A DNA stretch of 61,486 bases, from assembly GCA_009787485.1 (NCBI GenBank), contig WQWP01000001.1, positions 1-61,486 of the forward strand. The letters are read 5' to 3'. Made by a program: the position numbers and the translations under genes. The stretch comes from Lentimicrobiaceae bacterium. Lineage in GTDB: Bacteria > Bacteroidota > Bacteroidia > Bacteroidales > WCHB1-69. Shown piece by piece: positions 18,931 to 27,429 of the stretch; within the stretch, counting starts at the first letter, position 1; each line of letters starts with the position of its first letter. Under the pieces are notes generated by a model. It searched no databases and was not told the origin of the DNA. It worked only from the letters and a program-made list of their open reading frames with translations.

Positions 18931-21657
18931 TTAGAATAGCGTCAGCTGTTCCCATTCTTCGTCGTCCTTGTTCTTTTTAATGGGCTTTTCCTGTTCTTCA
19001 ATTACCTCTTGTATTTTTTCGATTACTTCGATTTTTTCGACTACCTCTATTTCTTCGATTACTTCCTCTATTTCTTCGATTACTTCTTCTATTTCTTCAA
19101 CTTCTTCATCTTGAATTACTTCTTCCTCCGGCTCCGGCAACGATTCTACGGGCGTAATAGCCACGATATTTTTAAAACTAATCCGTTTTCCACGCGCCTT
19201 AATGCTCATTATCTCTACAAAATCGGCGCAAGAAATAGTTGCTTTCTCAACTTCATCCGGTTTTTTCTCGTAATATTCTACTTCAATTTGCGGGAAATGG
19301 TCGTAGCTGATGAAAATGGGGCAGATCGTTTTATCATCTCCCAGAAATTCAACCTTTTTATCTGTAACTTCCGGAAAGAAGCGCTTCATGTAAAACTTGC
19401 CGTCCTCCTTGTTTTCGTAAACTGCAGTAATCGGTTTTTGGGCGTTATGTTTTTGAATGATAGAAAGATTATCTTCAAAGTGGGTGGAAAGGTCAAAACC
19501 GGTAACTCGGTAATTTCCGGTTTGGTAAATGGAGATAATTTTATCGTCTTCTTTAAATGCGCCTAATAAATCGCCGCGCTCATCGCTGTTTAAACGCATG
19601 ACAATAGGGTCATAAAAAATGTTAATGGCGCTTAAGGTAGATACGCCTTTGGAGATGATTTCGATTTTCCGCACCGGATTTCGCGATAAGATATTGCCTT
19701 GCGAAGCACGACCTTTTATGGCTAATGTGCTAAAGTCGAAGTCGAATTGTAGTTTTTTAAGTTTGGCTTTGGCTTTGAGAAATACGCGTACTTTTTCGGC
19801 TTCCCCGTTAGGATTTGAAGTAAAGTAAACCACTTTCGTTCCGAGAGTTCCTTTAGTTAAATCATATTCCCTATCTCTGGTAACGCCGCCCACCGAAAAT
19901 CTTTTCACCATGGCAAAACCGTTGTAGCCATCGGCATATACCATATTGTAAACCGTTCTGTCGTCGTTTCTTTTAAACACTTCTACATGAATGATGTCTT
20001 TTCCAAAGAACTGTTTTTCTGATACTTTGCTCACCATAAAAGTTCCGGTATCGCGAAAAACCACCACCTCATCAATGTCGGAGCAGTCGCACACGTATTC
20101 TACGTCTTCATCTTTTTTGAGCGCAGTTCCTACAAATCCTTCTTTTCTATTTACATACAACTTTTGATTTGCTACTGCCACCGTTGCCGCCACGATATTA
20201 TCAAAGTTTTTAATTTCGGTTTTGCGCTCTCTGCCTTCGCCATATTTTTTCTTTAGATTTTCGAAATAAGCAATCGCATATTCAATTAAATGATTCAAAT
20301 GATGAAGCACCTGATCCATTTTCTCTTCAATTTGTGCAATTTTTTCGTCCGCTTGTTTGATGTCGAATTTAGAAATTTTACGAACAGGTTTTTCACATAA
20401 TTTCAGCACGTCTTCTCGTGTAATTTCCCTTCTAAACATATCACGATACGGATCGAACGCTTTTTCGATGTTGTCAATTTGCTTTTCCCACGTAGCCGTA
20501 TCTTTTTCGAGTTCTTTATAAATTCTTTTTTCAAAGAAGATTTTTTCTAACGACCATTTGTGCCAATCTTCCTCTAATTCAGCCAATTCAATTTCAAGCT
20601 CACGTTTCAACAGCGCAACCGTATTTTCCGTATTAATACGCAAAATCTCTTTTACCGACAAAAACTGCGGTTTTCTATCATAAATTACGCAGGCATTGGG
20701 CGAGTACGACATCTCGCAATCTGTAAAAGCATACAGTGCATCAATGGTTTGGTCGGGCGAAACGCCGGGTTGAAGGTGTAGCAATATTTCTACCTTTTCT
20801 GCCGTATTGTCATCAATCTTCTTAATCTTCAATTTCCCTTTTTCAATGGCGGGCGCTATAGAATTGGTAATGAGGTTTGTAGTAGTTGTCCCATAAGGTA
20901 TTTCGTGGATGACCAATATTTTTTTATCCACGATAGTAATTTTCGCTCTGTTTCTCACTTTTCCGCCTCTCACGCCATCGTTATATTTTGAAATATCCAC
21001 TGTGCCGCCGGTAGGAAAATCGGGGTAAATTTCAAAATCTCTGTTTTCCAAAATGGCGATAGAAGCGTCAATCAGTTCTATAAAATTGTGTGGTAAGATT
21101 TTGGTAGCCAAGCCCACAGCAATTCCTTCCACGCCTTGCGCCAGCAGCAACGGAAATTTTACCGGCAGGGCAATAGGCTCTTTGTTGCGGCCGTCGTACG
21201 ACTGTTTCCATTGAGTGGTTTTAGAATTAAAAACTACTTCCAATGCAAATTTCGTCAACCTTGCTTCGATATATCTCGGCGCTGCCGCGTCATCTCCGGT
21301 GAAGATATTTCCCCAATTTCCCTGTGTATCAATGGTAATCTCTTTTTGCCCCAGTTGCACCATGGCATCGCCAATGGAAGTATCGCCATGCGGGTGGTAC
21401 TTCATGGTATTTCCGATAATATTCGCCGCCTTGTTGTAACGTCCGTCTTCTAACTCATACATAGAGTGAAGGATACGGCGTTGCACCGGTTTCAGCCCAT
21501 CGTAAATATCCGGCACTGCGCGGTCTAAAATTACATAAGAGGCATAATCCAAAAAATAGTTCTCAAACATGGATTGCACAAAGATGACTTTGTGGAGGTC
21601 GGAGGTTGGGGGGATGTCGTTGGTTAGCTGTTGGTCTTCGTTGATTTCTTCCGGCAT
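18931..21657 (-). CDS. parC: DNA gyrase/topoisomerase IV subunit A, ParC-like, with acidic repetitive tail
   Basis: The DNA-cleaving subunit of a type IIA topoisomerase. The winged-helix and tower domains are intact. The catalytic Tyr is Y129 in APRYIEARLT, and the quinolone-region helix HPHGDTSIGDAM is at 88-99. The C-terminal beta-pinwheel lacks a canonical GyrA box (a KGRASQGN stretch stands in its place), favouring ParC over GyrA. After the pinwheel (from about 840) comes an unusual tail of some 65 residues built of Glu/Ile/Val repeats such as EEIEEVIEEIE, ending KKNKDDEEWEQLTLF. The corresponding DNA (19006-19110) is a 9/12-bp tandem pattern around TTCGATTAC and TTCTTC. The parE/gyrB partner is not next to it. 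Promoter at 21704-21711. Confidence 0.92.
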   Translation of the reverse strand: MPEEINEDQQLTNDIPPTSDLHKVIFVQSMFENYFLDYASYVILDRAVPDIYDGLKPVQRRILHSMYELEDGRYNKAANIIGNTMKYHPHGDTSIGDAMVQLGQKEITIDTQGNWGNIFTGDDAAAPRYIEARLTKFALEVVFNSKTTQWKQSYDGRNKEPIALPVKFPLLLAQGVEGIAVGLATKILPHNFIELIDASIAILENRDFEIYPDFPTGGTVDISKYNDGVRGGKVRNRAKITIVDKKILVIHEIPYGTTTTNLITNSIAPAIEKGKLKIKKIDDNTAEKVEILLHLQPGVSPDQTIDALYAFTDCEMSYSPNACVIYDRKPQFLSVKEILRINTENTVALLKRELEIELAELEEDWHKWSLEKIFFEKRIYKELEKDTATWEKQIDNIEKAFDPYRDMFRREITREDVLKLCEKPVRKISKFDIKQADEKIAQIEEKMDQVLHHLNHLIEYAIAYFENLKKKYGEGRERKTEIKNFDNIVAATVAVANQKLYVNRKEGFVGTALKKDEDVEYVCDCSDIDEVVVFRDTGTFMVSKVSEKQFFGKDIIHVEVFKRNDDRTVYNMVYADGYNGFAMVKRFSVGGVTRDREYDLTKGTLGTKVVYFTSNPNGEAEKVRVFLKAKAKLKKLQFDFDFSTLAIKGRASQGNILSRNPVRKIEIISKGVSTLSAINIFYDPIVMRLNSDERGDLLGAFKEDDKIISIYQTGNYRVTGFDLSTHFEDNLSIIQKHNAQKPITAVYENKEDGKFYMKRFFPEVTDKKVEFLGDDKTICPIFISYDHFPQIEVEYYEKKPDEVEKATISCADFVEIMSIKARGKRISFKNIVAITPVESLPEPEEEVIQDEEVEEIEEVIEEIEEVIEEIEVVEKIEVIEKIQEVIEEQEKPIKKNKDDEEWEQLTLF
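19006..19110. repeat. Short tandem repeats encoding the ParC acidic tail
   Basis: Imperfect 9- and 12-bp units built on TTCGATTAC and TTCTTC alternate here. All lengths are multiples of three, so unit changes lengthen or shorten the acidic Glu/Ile/Val tail without shifting the frame. Confidence 0.7.
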
Positions 21658-21703
21658 GTTGGGTTTTTCTTTGGGCTAGTTTACTTTTTAACAAAAGTGT
21701 GGG

Positions 21704-21711
21704 CAAAAATA
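21704..21711 (-). promoter_or_regulatory. -7 promoter element for the parC-like gene
   Basis: TATTTTTG on the minus strand, 46 bp before the start codon at 21657, matching TAnnTTTG. Confidence 0.55.
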
Positions 21712-21781
21712 TATGATTTCGTTTATCGTGGAATTGTGGGTTAATCTTTTTTTAGGGCAAAATCATTAATCTTTATTACTT

Positions 21782-22402
21782 GGGCGTGCCCACTCGCTTT
21801 CCTCCGCGCGTTCGGCGGCGGCTCTGCCGTCGTCGTTTTATTCTATTCTCTACCGCCGATGCCATCACACGCTCGGGTCGCGGTGGCTACGGGGTTCGCT
21901 TCGCTCCCGTGCTCGCCTTCGGCTCGCACCGGCTTCGCCGCCCTCCGCCTCGCTCACGCAGGGGGAAATACAACGGTCTGTGCGTTGGGATAGGAAGGCT
22001 GAAAGCCTTGTAATCAATAGCATAGGGCAACGCCCTATGGAAATGAGCGTCATCTCGTTTGTCAGGCTGAAAGCCTGAAATCTAAATGATCGCGCCCTTT
22101 CAGGGCTTATCTTTGGACGCACGTCCTTTCGTAGGGCGTTGCCCTACGCTATTGATTACAAGGCTTTCAGCCTTCCTACCCCAACGCACAGACCGTTGTA
22201 CTTCCCCCTGCGTGAGCGAGGCGGAGGGCGGCGAAGCCGGTGCGAGCCGAAGGCGAGCACGGGAGCGAAGCGTACCCCGTAGCCACCGCGACCCGAGCGT
22301 GGGTAGGATGAGGCGGCAGGGGACAGAGCGACGGCGGCAGAGCCGCCGCTGAACATAATTGAGCCGCCGCCGAACGCGCGAAGGAAAGCGAGGGGCACGC
22401 CC
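21782..22402. repeat. Giant GC-rich inverted repeat with REP-like hairpins at its centre
   Basis: This fills most of the 796-bp gap between the parC-like gene and the M16 peptidase gene. The left arm (21782-22039) and right arm (22130-22402) are reverse complements. The inner ~170 bp (21868-22038 against 22130-22301) differ at only about five positions; the outer parts are more diverged, and the right arm has an extra ~20-bp duplication of a GGCGGCGGCT motif. Both ends carry GGGCGTGCCC or its complement. The arms are far richer in G+C than the flanks. Smaller palindromes lie inside: AAGGCTGAAAGCCTT, TAGGGCAACGCCCTA, and in the ~90-bp centre CAGGCTGAAAGCCTG and GCCCTTTCAGGGC. No convincing protein is encoded: frames in the two arms simply mirror each other. 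Similar hairpin strings are common intergenic repeats in Bacteroidota. Confidence 0.9.
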
Positions 22403-22417
22403 AAATAATAAAAAAAC

Positions 22418-22425
22418 TATTTTTG
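22418..22425 (+). promoter_or_regulatory. -7 promoter element for the M16 peptidase-folC operon
   Basis: TATTTTTG, 29 bp before ATG 22454. The -33 region would fall at the outer edge of the giant inverted repeat (near 22395), so the repeat abuts or overlaps this promoter. Confidence 0.55.
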
Positions 22426-22453
22426 CACTTCAAAAATTAAACCCCAACCCAAC

Positions 22454-25357
22454 ATGAAAAAAACATTTCTCCTCCTTTTCGTAGCCTTCTTCGCTACTTT
22501 TTCCGTGCTTCATGCACAAAAACAGTACAAATATGAAACGGTTCCCAACGATCCGTTAAATGCTCGTATCTATAAATTAGACAACGACTTAACTGTTTAT
22601 CTAACCCAATACAAAGAAGCGCCGCGCATTCAAACTTACATCGCGGTGAAAGTGGGAAGCAAAAACGACCCCGCCGAAACCACCGGATTGGCGCACTATT
22701 TTGAACACATGATGTTTAAAGGCTCGCCAGATTTTGGCACCATAGATTGGGAAAGAGAGCAAGTGATGATCGCCCAAATTGAAGAATTATTCGAACAATA
22801 CCGGCTTTTGTCGGATGAAGCCGAGCGAGCCGCACTCTACAGAATTATTGACAGTATTTCGTTTGAAGCCAGCAAATTGACAATTCCCAATGAGTACGAT
22901 AAACTGATGAAATTTATTGGCTCGCAAGGTACCAATGCGGGAACGGCAAATGATTATACCGTTTATATGGAAAATATTCCTGCCAATCAATTGGAAAATT
23001 GGGCAATCATTCAGGCAAACCGCTTCGATCATCCGGTGTTGCGCCTGTTTCATACGGAGTTAGAGACAGTTTATGAAGAAAAAAACATGTCGCTTACTAA
23101 CGATAACCGCAAAGGGAGTGAAGCTATTCTTGCCGGATTGTTTCCCAATCATCCTTACGGACAGCAAACTACGCTGGGAGAAGCCGAACACTTGAAAAAT
23201 CCTTCCATGAAAAATATTCGTGAGTTTTACGAAAAATACTATGTGACTAATAATATGGCAATTGCCATGTCGGGAGATTTTGAGTTTGATGATGCTATCG
23301 CTATCATTGACAGGCATTTCAGCAAGTTAAGACGAGGCAACGTGCCGGAATTGATTTATACCGGAGAAACGCCTATTACCGAGCCTGTAGTGAAAGAAGT
23401 GGTGGGTTTGGAAGCTGAATTTCTCAATATGGCGTTTCGCGTGGATTTACCTGCAAACGATCCTAATATCTATACTTTGAATATGTTAGTTCGCATATTG
23501 TATAATGGAAAATCGGGATTGATTGATTTGAATTTGAATCAGAAACAATTGGTAATGAGCGCCGGAGCGTTCCCCTACGTGTTAACCGATAACTCCGCAT
23601 TATTTTTAACCGGAAAACCAAAAGAAGGGCAAACATTAGAAGAAGTTCGCGATTTATTATTGAAACAAATTGATTTATTGAAAAAAGGAGAATTTGATGA
23701 TGATTTATTAACCGCCGTAATTAACAATATGCGTTTAACTGAAATGCGCCAGTTGGAAAGCAATGCCTCGCGCGCAAGAATGTTTACAAGCGCCTTTTGG
23801 AATAATATTCCCTGGGAAGTTGCCTCTCAATCCATCGCCAATTATTCCAAAATCACAAAAAAAGATATTGTTAATTTTGCCAATAAGCACTTCCACAATA
23901 ACTATGTAATTGTGTTTAAGCGACAAGGCACGCCTGAGGAAGTAACTAAGGTGAACAAGCCTGCCATTACGCCCATTCATATTAATAGAGATGAAGAGTC
24001 AAACTTTATGAAGAAAATAAAAGAGGCTAAAACAGAACCCTTAGTAGCTGTTTTTATTGATTTTCAAAAAGATATGACAATCATTCCCAATAAAAACTTC
24101 AACATTTATTATATTAAAAATGTAGAAAATGCTACATTTAATTTGCAGTTTCGTTATAAAACAGGCGAGTTGAATGATTTACGTTTGCCTTTTGCCACCG
24201 ACTATATTGATTATTTAGGAACTTCAACGATGAGCGCCGACAAAATTCAGGAGGAGTTTTATAAATTGGCATGTACCATGAATTTGTCGTGCAGCGACGA
24301 ATATACAACGCTCACTATTACCGGTTTAAGCGACAATTTTGCGAAAGCGCTACAACTTACCTCATCGGTGATGAAAGATGCGCAACCTAATGCCGAAGCG
24401 TTGCAAAATCTGATTTCCGATGCGTTAAAAGCGAGGAGAGATGCGAAAAGCAATCAAAATGCCGTGCAAAACGCACTTCGCAGCTATGGCGAGTTTGGGC
24501 CTGACTTGGCGCAATATATCCTTTCCGAAGAGCAACTTCAAAAGCTTACGCCCAACGAATTAATTAGCATCATAAAAGATTTATTGAACATAAAACCGGA
24601 AGTTTATTTTTATGGCAACCTCTCTACTGATGAATTTAATAAACTTTTATTGAAAAATTACCAAATACCGAAAAAATTCACCGAACCGGCGCCAGCTCAA
24701 GTATTTAACCGCCTTCCAGTAACAGAAGATAAAGTTTATTTTGTACATTATGATGCCAAACAAGCCAGATTGTTTACTTATTCCGACGGTACACCATTTA
24801 ATGTGCAATATTTACCCAATATTAATATGTATAACCAATATTTTGGGGGAAGTATGAATGCCATTGTATTTCAGGAAATGCGCGAAAAACGCGGCTTGGC
24901 TTATACTGCGCGTTCGGCTTATATTTCTGCCAATGAGCTAAATAAGATAAATTACAATTTCTCTTTCATTGCCACTCAAAACGACAAAGTAACGGATGCT
25001 TTTGAGGCTTTTAATGAGCTGTTTAATGATATGCCGCAATCGGAAGCTGCTTTTACATTGGCAAAAGAGGGCGCTTTACAAGCTATTGAAACCAATAGAA
25101 TTCAGAAAACCGCTATTTTCAACGCGTGGCGCAACGCACAAAGAATGGGCATTGACTACGACATTAACAAAGTGCTATATGAATCCTACAAAACCTTTAC
25201 ATTGGATGATGTCGTAAAGTTTAATCATAACCATGTGAAAGACAGAAAGAAAGTATATATGATTGCCGCCAAAGAAGGAGATATGAATTTTGAAGAGCTG
25301 CAGAAAAAATTTGGTCCGGTACAAAAATTAACATTAGAAAATATCTTTGGATATTAA
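22454..25357 (+). CDS. M16 family zinc metallopeptidase (pitrilysin-like), exported
   Basis: A 967-residue two-lobed M16 peptidase. Signal peptide KKTFLLLFVAFFATFSVLHAQ. The inverted zinc motif HxxEH is HYFEH at 81-85, with the downstream glutamate in the ELETVYEEKNM segment near 200. The second, catalytically inactive half includes the R/Y substrate-binding pair typical of M16 (EMREKRGLAYTARSAY near 810). It probably degrades peptides in the periplasm or at the outer membrane. Its stop codon overlaps the folC start by one base (TAATG), so the two are translationally coupled, although their functions are not obviously linked. Confidence 0.94.
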   Translation: MKKTFLLLFVAFFATFSVLHAQKQYKYETVPNDPLNARIYKLDNDLTVYLTQYKEAPRIQTYIAVKVGSKNDPAETTGLAHYFEHMMFKGSPDFGTIDWEREQVMIAQIEELFEQYRLLSDEAERAALYRIIDSISFEASKLTIPNEYDKLMKFIGSQGTNAGTANDYTVYMENIPANQLENWAIIQANRFDHPVLRLFHTELETVYEEKNMSLTNDNRKGSEAILAGLFPNHPYGQQTTLGEAEHLKNPSMKNIREFYEKYYVTNNMAIAMSGDFEFDDAIAIIDRHFSKLRRGNVPELIYTGETPITEPVVKEVVGLEAEFLNMAFRVDLPANDPNIYTLNMLVRILYNGKSGLIDLNLNQKQLVMSAGAFPYVLTDNSALFLTGKPKEGQTLEEVRDLLLKQIDLLKKGEFDDDLLTAVINNMRLTEMRQLESNASRARMFTSAFWNNIPWEVASQSIANYSKITKKDIVNFANKHFHNNYVIVFKRQGTPEEVTKVNKPAITPIHINRDEESNFMKKIKEAKTEPLVAVFIDFQKDMTIIPNKNFNIYYIKNVENATFNLQFRYKTGELNDLRLPFATDYIDYLGTSTMSADKIQEEFYKLACTMNLSCSDEYTTLTITGLSDNFAKALQLTSSVMKDAQPNAEALQNLISDALKARRDAKSNQNAVQNALRSYGEFGPDLAQYILSEEQLQKLTPNELISIIKDLLNIKPEVYFYGNLSTDEFNKLLLKNYQIPKKFTEPAPAQVFNRLPVTEDKVYFVHYDAKQARLFTYSDGTPFNVQYLPNINMYNQYFGGSMNAIVFQEMREKRGLAYTARSAYISANELNKINYNFSFIATQNDKVTDAFEAFNELFNDMPQSEAAFTLAKEGALQAIETNRIQKTAIFNAWRNAQRMGIDYDINKVLYESYKTFTLDDVVKFNHNHVKDRKKVYMIAAKEGDMNFEELQKKFGPVQKLTLENIFGY

Positions 25358-26643
25358 TGACTTATCCTGAAATTATAGCGCATATTTTCCAATCCTTCCC
25401 TATGTACCACCGCATTGGAAGTGCGGCATACAAAGAAGGGTTGGAAAATATTGAGCAGCTTGCCGAAATGGCAGGTCATCCCGAAAAGAAAATCAAAACC
25501 ATTCACATTGCCGGAACCAACGGAAAAGGCTCTGTAGCGCACTTATTGGCTTCCTATTTTCAAGAGTTGGGCTGGAAAACGGGCTTGTTTACCTCACCGC
25601 ATCTGATTGATTTTCGCGAACGCATAAAAATCAACGGCAAAGAGATTTCCGAAAAACAAGTAGTAGATTTTTTTGACAAATATCAAGAAAAAATGGCAAA
25701 AATTACGCCTTCTTTTTTCGAAATGACGACAATTTTAGCCTTCGATACATTTGCCAGCGAAAAAACCGATATTGCCATTATTGAAACCGGTTTAGGCGGA
25801 AGATTAGATGCCACCAACATCCTCTCCCCTATCCTATCGGTAATTACCAATATCTCGTTGGAACACACCCAAATGCTGGGCAATACGCTGCCTGAAATTG
25901 CTGTTGAAAAAGCCGGCATTATTAAAAAAAACACTCCCGTAGTGATTGGCGAATATCATCCTGAAACATTTCCGATTTTTGAAGAAATCGCAAAAAACAA
26001 AAACGCCCCACTTTTTTTAGCGGAAGAATATATTGGGGATTTGCAACTTAGCGGCACTTACCAACGAAAAAATATCGGAACGTTTTTAAAATGCGTGCAA
26101 GTTCTTAAAGAAGAAGGAAGAAAGAAGAAGGAAGAAATATCCCCTTCAAATTTTGAAGGGGTGCCCGAAGGGCGGGGTAGTTTATATAAAAACATAATTC
26201 ACACCGCCATCCAAAACCTTTTCAAAAACACCGGTTTTGCAGGCCGCTGGCAAATCATCTCCCAAACCCCGCTTACCATTTGCGACGTGGCGCACAACCC
26301 CGCCGGAATAGCCTTAGTGATGGCGCAATTGCAGGAGTTTCCACACCGCAACTTACACATTATCATGGGTTTTGTTAATGATAAAGATATTGATGAAATT
26401 GTACCTCTGTTGCCCAAAAATGCAACCTATTACGCCTGTCAGGCTCAAATAGAGCGTGCTATGCCTGCGGAAAAACTGTTTCAAAAATTATCTTTGGCTA
26501 ACCTTAATGTTCTTAAAATCTCTAATGTCTTTAATGCCTATAATGAAGCTAAACAAAATGCCGATAAAAACGACCTCATTTTCATCGGCGGAAGTTTTTT
26601 TGTGGTGGGGGAATTTTTGAAAAAAAATGACACAAGTGGGTAA
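25357..26643 (+). CDS. folC: Bifunctional dihydrofolate/folylpolyglutamate synthase with in-frame palindromic insertion
   Basis: FolC adds glutamate to dihydropteroate and folates, a cytoplasmic Mur-ligase-fold enzyme. The ATP loop GTNGKGS is at 53-59, the folate site LFTSPHLIDFRERI at 77-90, GLGGRLDATN at 145-154, and the ligase C-terminal domain begins at FAGRWQ (294-299) with CDVAHNPAGI. The protein is 428 residues. Residues about 252-279 do not belong to the family: they are translated from a purine tract plus a copy of the dispersed palindromic element (26110-26193). The insertion falls between the helix ending CVQVL and the helix starting IIHTAIQ, a surface loop, so activity is probably retained. 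Second gene of the M16-folC operon. Confidence 0.95.
   Translation: MTYPEIIAHIFQSFPMYHRIGSAAYKEGLENIEQLAEMAGHPEKKIKTIHIAGTNGKGSVAHLLASYFQELGWKTGLFTSPHLIDFRERIKINGKEISEKQVVDFFDKYQEKMAKITPSFFEMTTILAFDTFASEKTDIAIIETGLGGRLDATNILSPILSVITNISLEHTQMLGNTLPEIAVEKAGIIKKNTPVVIGEYHPETFPIFEEIAKNKNAPLFLAEEYIGDLQLSGTYQRKNIGTFLKCVQVLKEEGRKKKEEISPSNFEGVPEGRGSLYKNIIHTAIQNLFKNTGFAGRWQIISQTPLTICDVAHNPAGIALVMAQLQEFPHRNLHIIMGFVNDKDIDEIVPLLPKNATYYACQAQIERAMPAEKLFQKLSLANLNVLKISNVFNAYNEAKQNADKNDLIFIGGSFFVVGEFLKKNDTSG
26107..26190 (+). repeat. Palindromic element copy a, inserted in frame in folC
   Basis: A purine tract (26107-26138, GAAGAAGGAAGAA-like) leads into the element (26139-26190). Palindrome 1 is CCCCTTCAAATTTTGAAGGGG, hairpin 2 is GCCC-GAA-GGGC, then GGGGTAG and the palindrome TTTATATAAA. 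All are read through in the folC frame as SPSNFEGVPEGRGSLYKN. The other copies are at 32649-32704, 35019-35075 and 35548-35596. Confidence 0.9.
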
Positions 26644-26738
26644 TTTCTATAAAAAAGTTGCTTCTTTTTAATGAAAATGTACAAAAGGCATCTATTTTTA
26701 ACACATTGATTATTAGAAAAATAGTTTATACAATCAGA

Positions 26739-26766
26739 TTGTTGAATTGATTTTTTAATATTTTCG
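26739..26766 (+). promoter_or_regulatory. Promoter of the PD-(D/E)XK-like gene
   Basis: -33 TTG (26739-26741), spacer 17 bp, -7 TATTTTCG (26759-26766), followed by CGGC and a ~26-nt leader to ATG 26798. Confidence 0.65.
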
Positions 26767-26797
26767 CGGCATATTAAATAAAGTAAAAATAGTTACA

Positions 26798-27421
26798 ATG
26801 AGAAGTAAAAATCAATTACCCCCGGCAACATTTGAAAGTGTATGGGCGCTCTTACAAGAATCCATCAAAGATACTCAAGAAATAAAAAAAGAGAATCGAG
26901 AGATGAAAAAAGAAATGAAAAGAGAGTCGAAAGAATTTAGCAAAAGAATAGACGAAATGATTGCCGAGAGTCGTCGAGAAAGAAAAGAATTGAACCGGCA
27001 ACTTGGCGGCATTTCAAATAGCAACGGCGAAATGGCGGAAGCCTATTTTTACAACGCTTTTAAGGTAAATAAACGTTTTGCCAATGAACAATATGATCAT
27101 GTTCAACGACCAACAAAAATAACAAATGGTGATATTGAAGCAGAATTTGATATTGTATTATCCAATGGAAAAAGCGTTGCTATTATTGAAGTAAAATACA
27201 ATGCTAAACCGGATAATATTTCTGTCAGAAGGCTGATTGATAAAGTAGAAAAATTTAAAATATTGTATCCGAATTACAAAAATCATAGCATTTATTTGGG
27301 TGTTGCTGCCATGACGTTTAGAGGCGGATTGGAAGAAAGGTTACATCGCAACGGCATCGCCACTATTCATCAAGTAGGAAAGAAAATGGTGGTGTACGAC
27401 AAGGGAGTGAAGGCGTTTTAA
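26798..27421 (+). CDS. Coiled-coil protein with PD-(D/E)XK nuclease-like domain
   Basis: A 207-residue cytoplasmic protein. The first ~70 residues form a highly charged Lys/Glu/Arg coiled coil. The rest matches the PD-(D/E)XK fold: Glu79/Glu81 in the first helix (NGEMAEAYFYNAF), D118 in EAEFDIVLSNG, and E131-V-K133 in VAIIEVKYNA, followed by a helix and a strand ending GIATIHQVGKKMVV. All predicted metal-binding positions are present, so it may be an active nuclease. Proteins of this build (DUF3782-like) are scattered in bacteria with no known role. It stands alone with its own promoter, convergent with murG (8 bp between). Confidence 0.75.
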   Translation: MRSKNQLPPATFESVWALLQESIKDTQEIKKENREMKKEMKRESKEFSKRIDEMIAESRRERKELNRQLGGISNSNGEMAEAYFYNAFKVNKRFANEQYDHVQRPTKITNGDIEAEFDIVLSNGKSVAIIEVKYNAKPDNISVRRLIDKVEKFKILYPNYKNHSIYLGVAAMTFRGGLEERLHRNGIATIHQVGKKMVVYDKGVKAF

Positions 27422-27429
27422 TAAAAATT

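Noticed and set aside
21780..22402. CRISPR array or complete insertion sequence in the repeat region
   Set aside because: Repeats are inverted, not direct and regularly spaced; no cas genes or transposase frame are present in or near it.
21780..22433. Several overlapping frames of 74-88 codons on both strands in the giant inverted repeat
   Set aside because: Frames on opposite strands give the same peptides because the arms are reverse complements. They end at the repeat edges and are low in complexity (Arg/Ala/Pro); nothing indicates translation.
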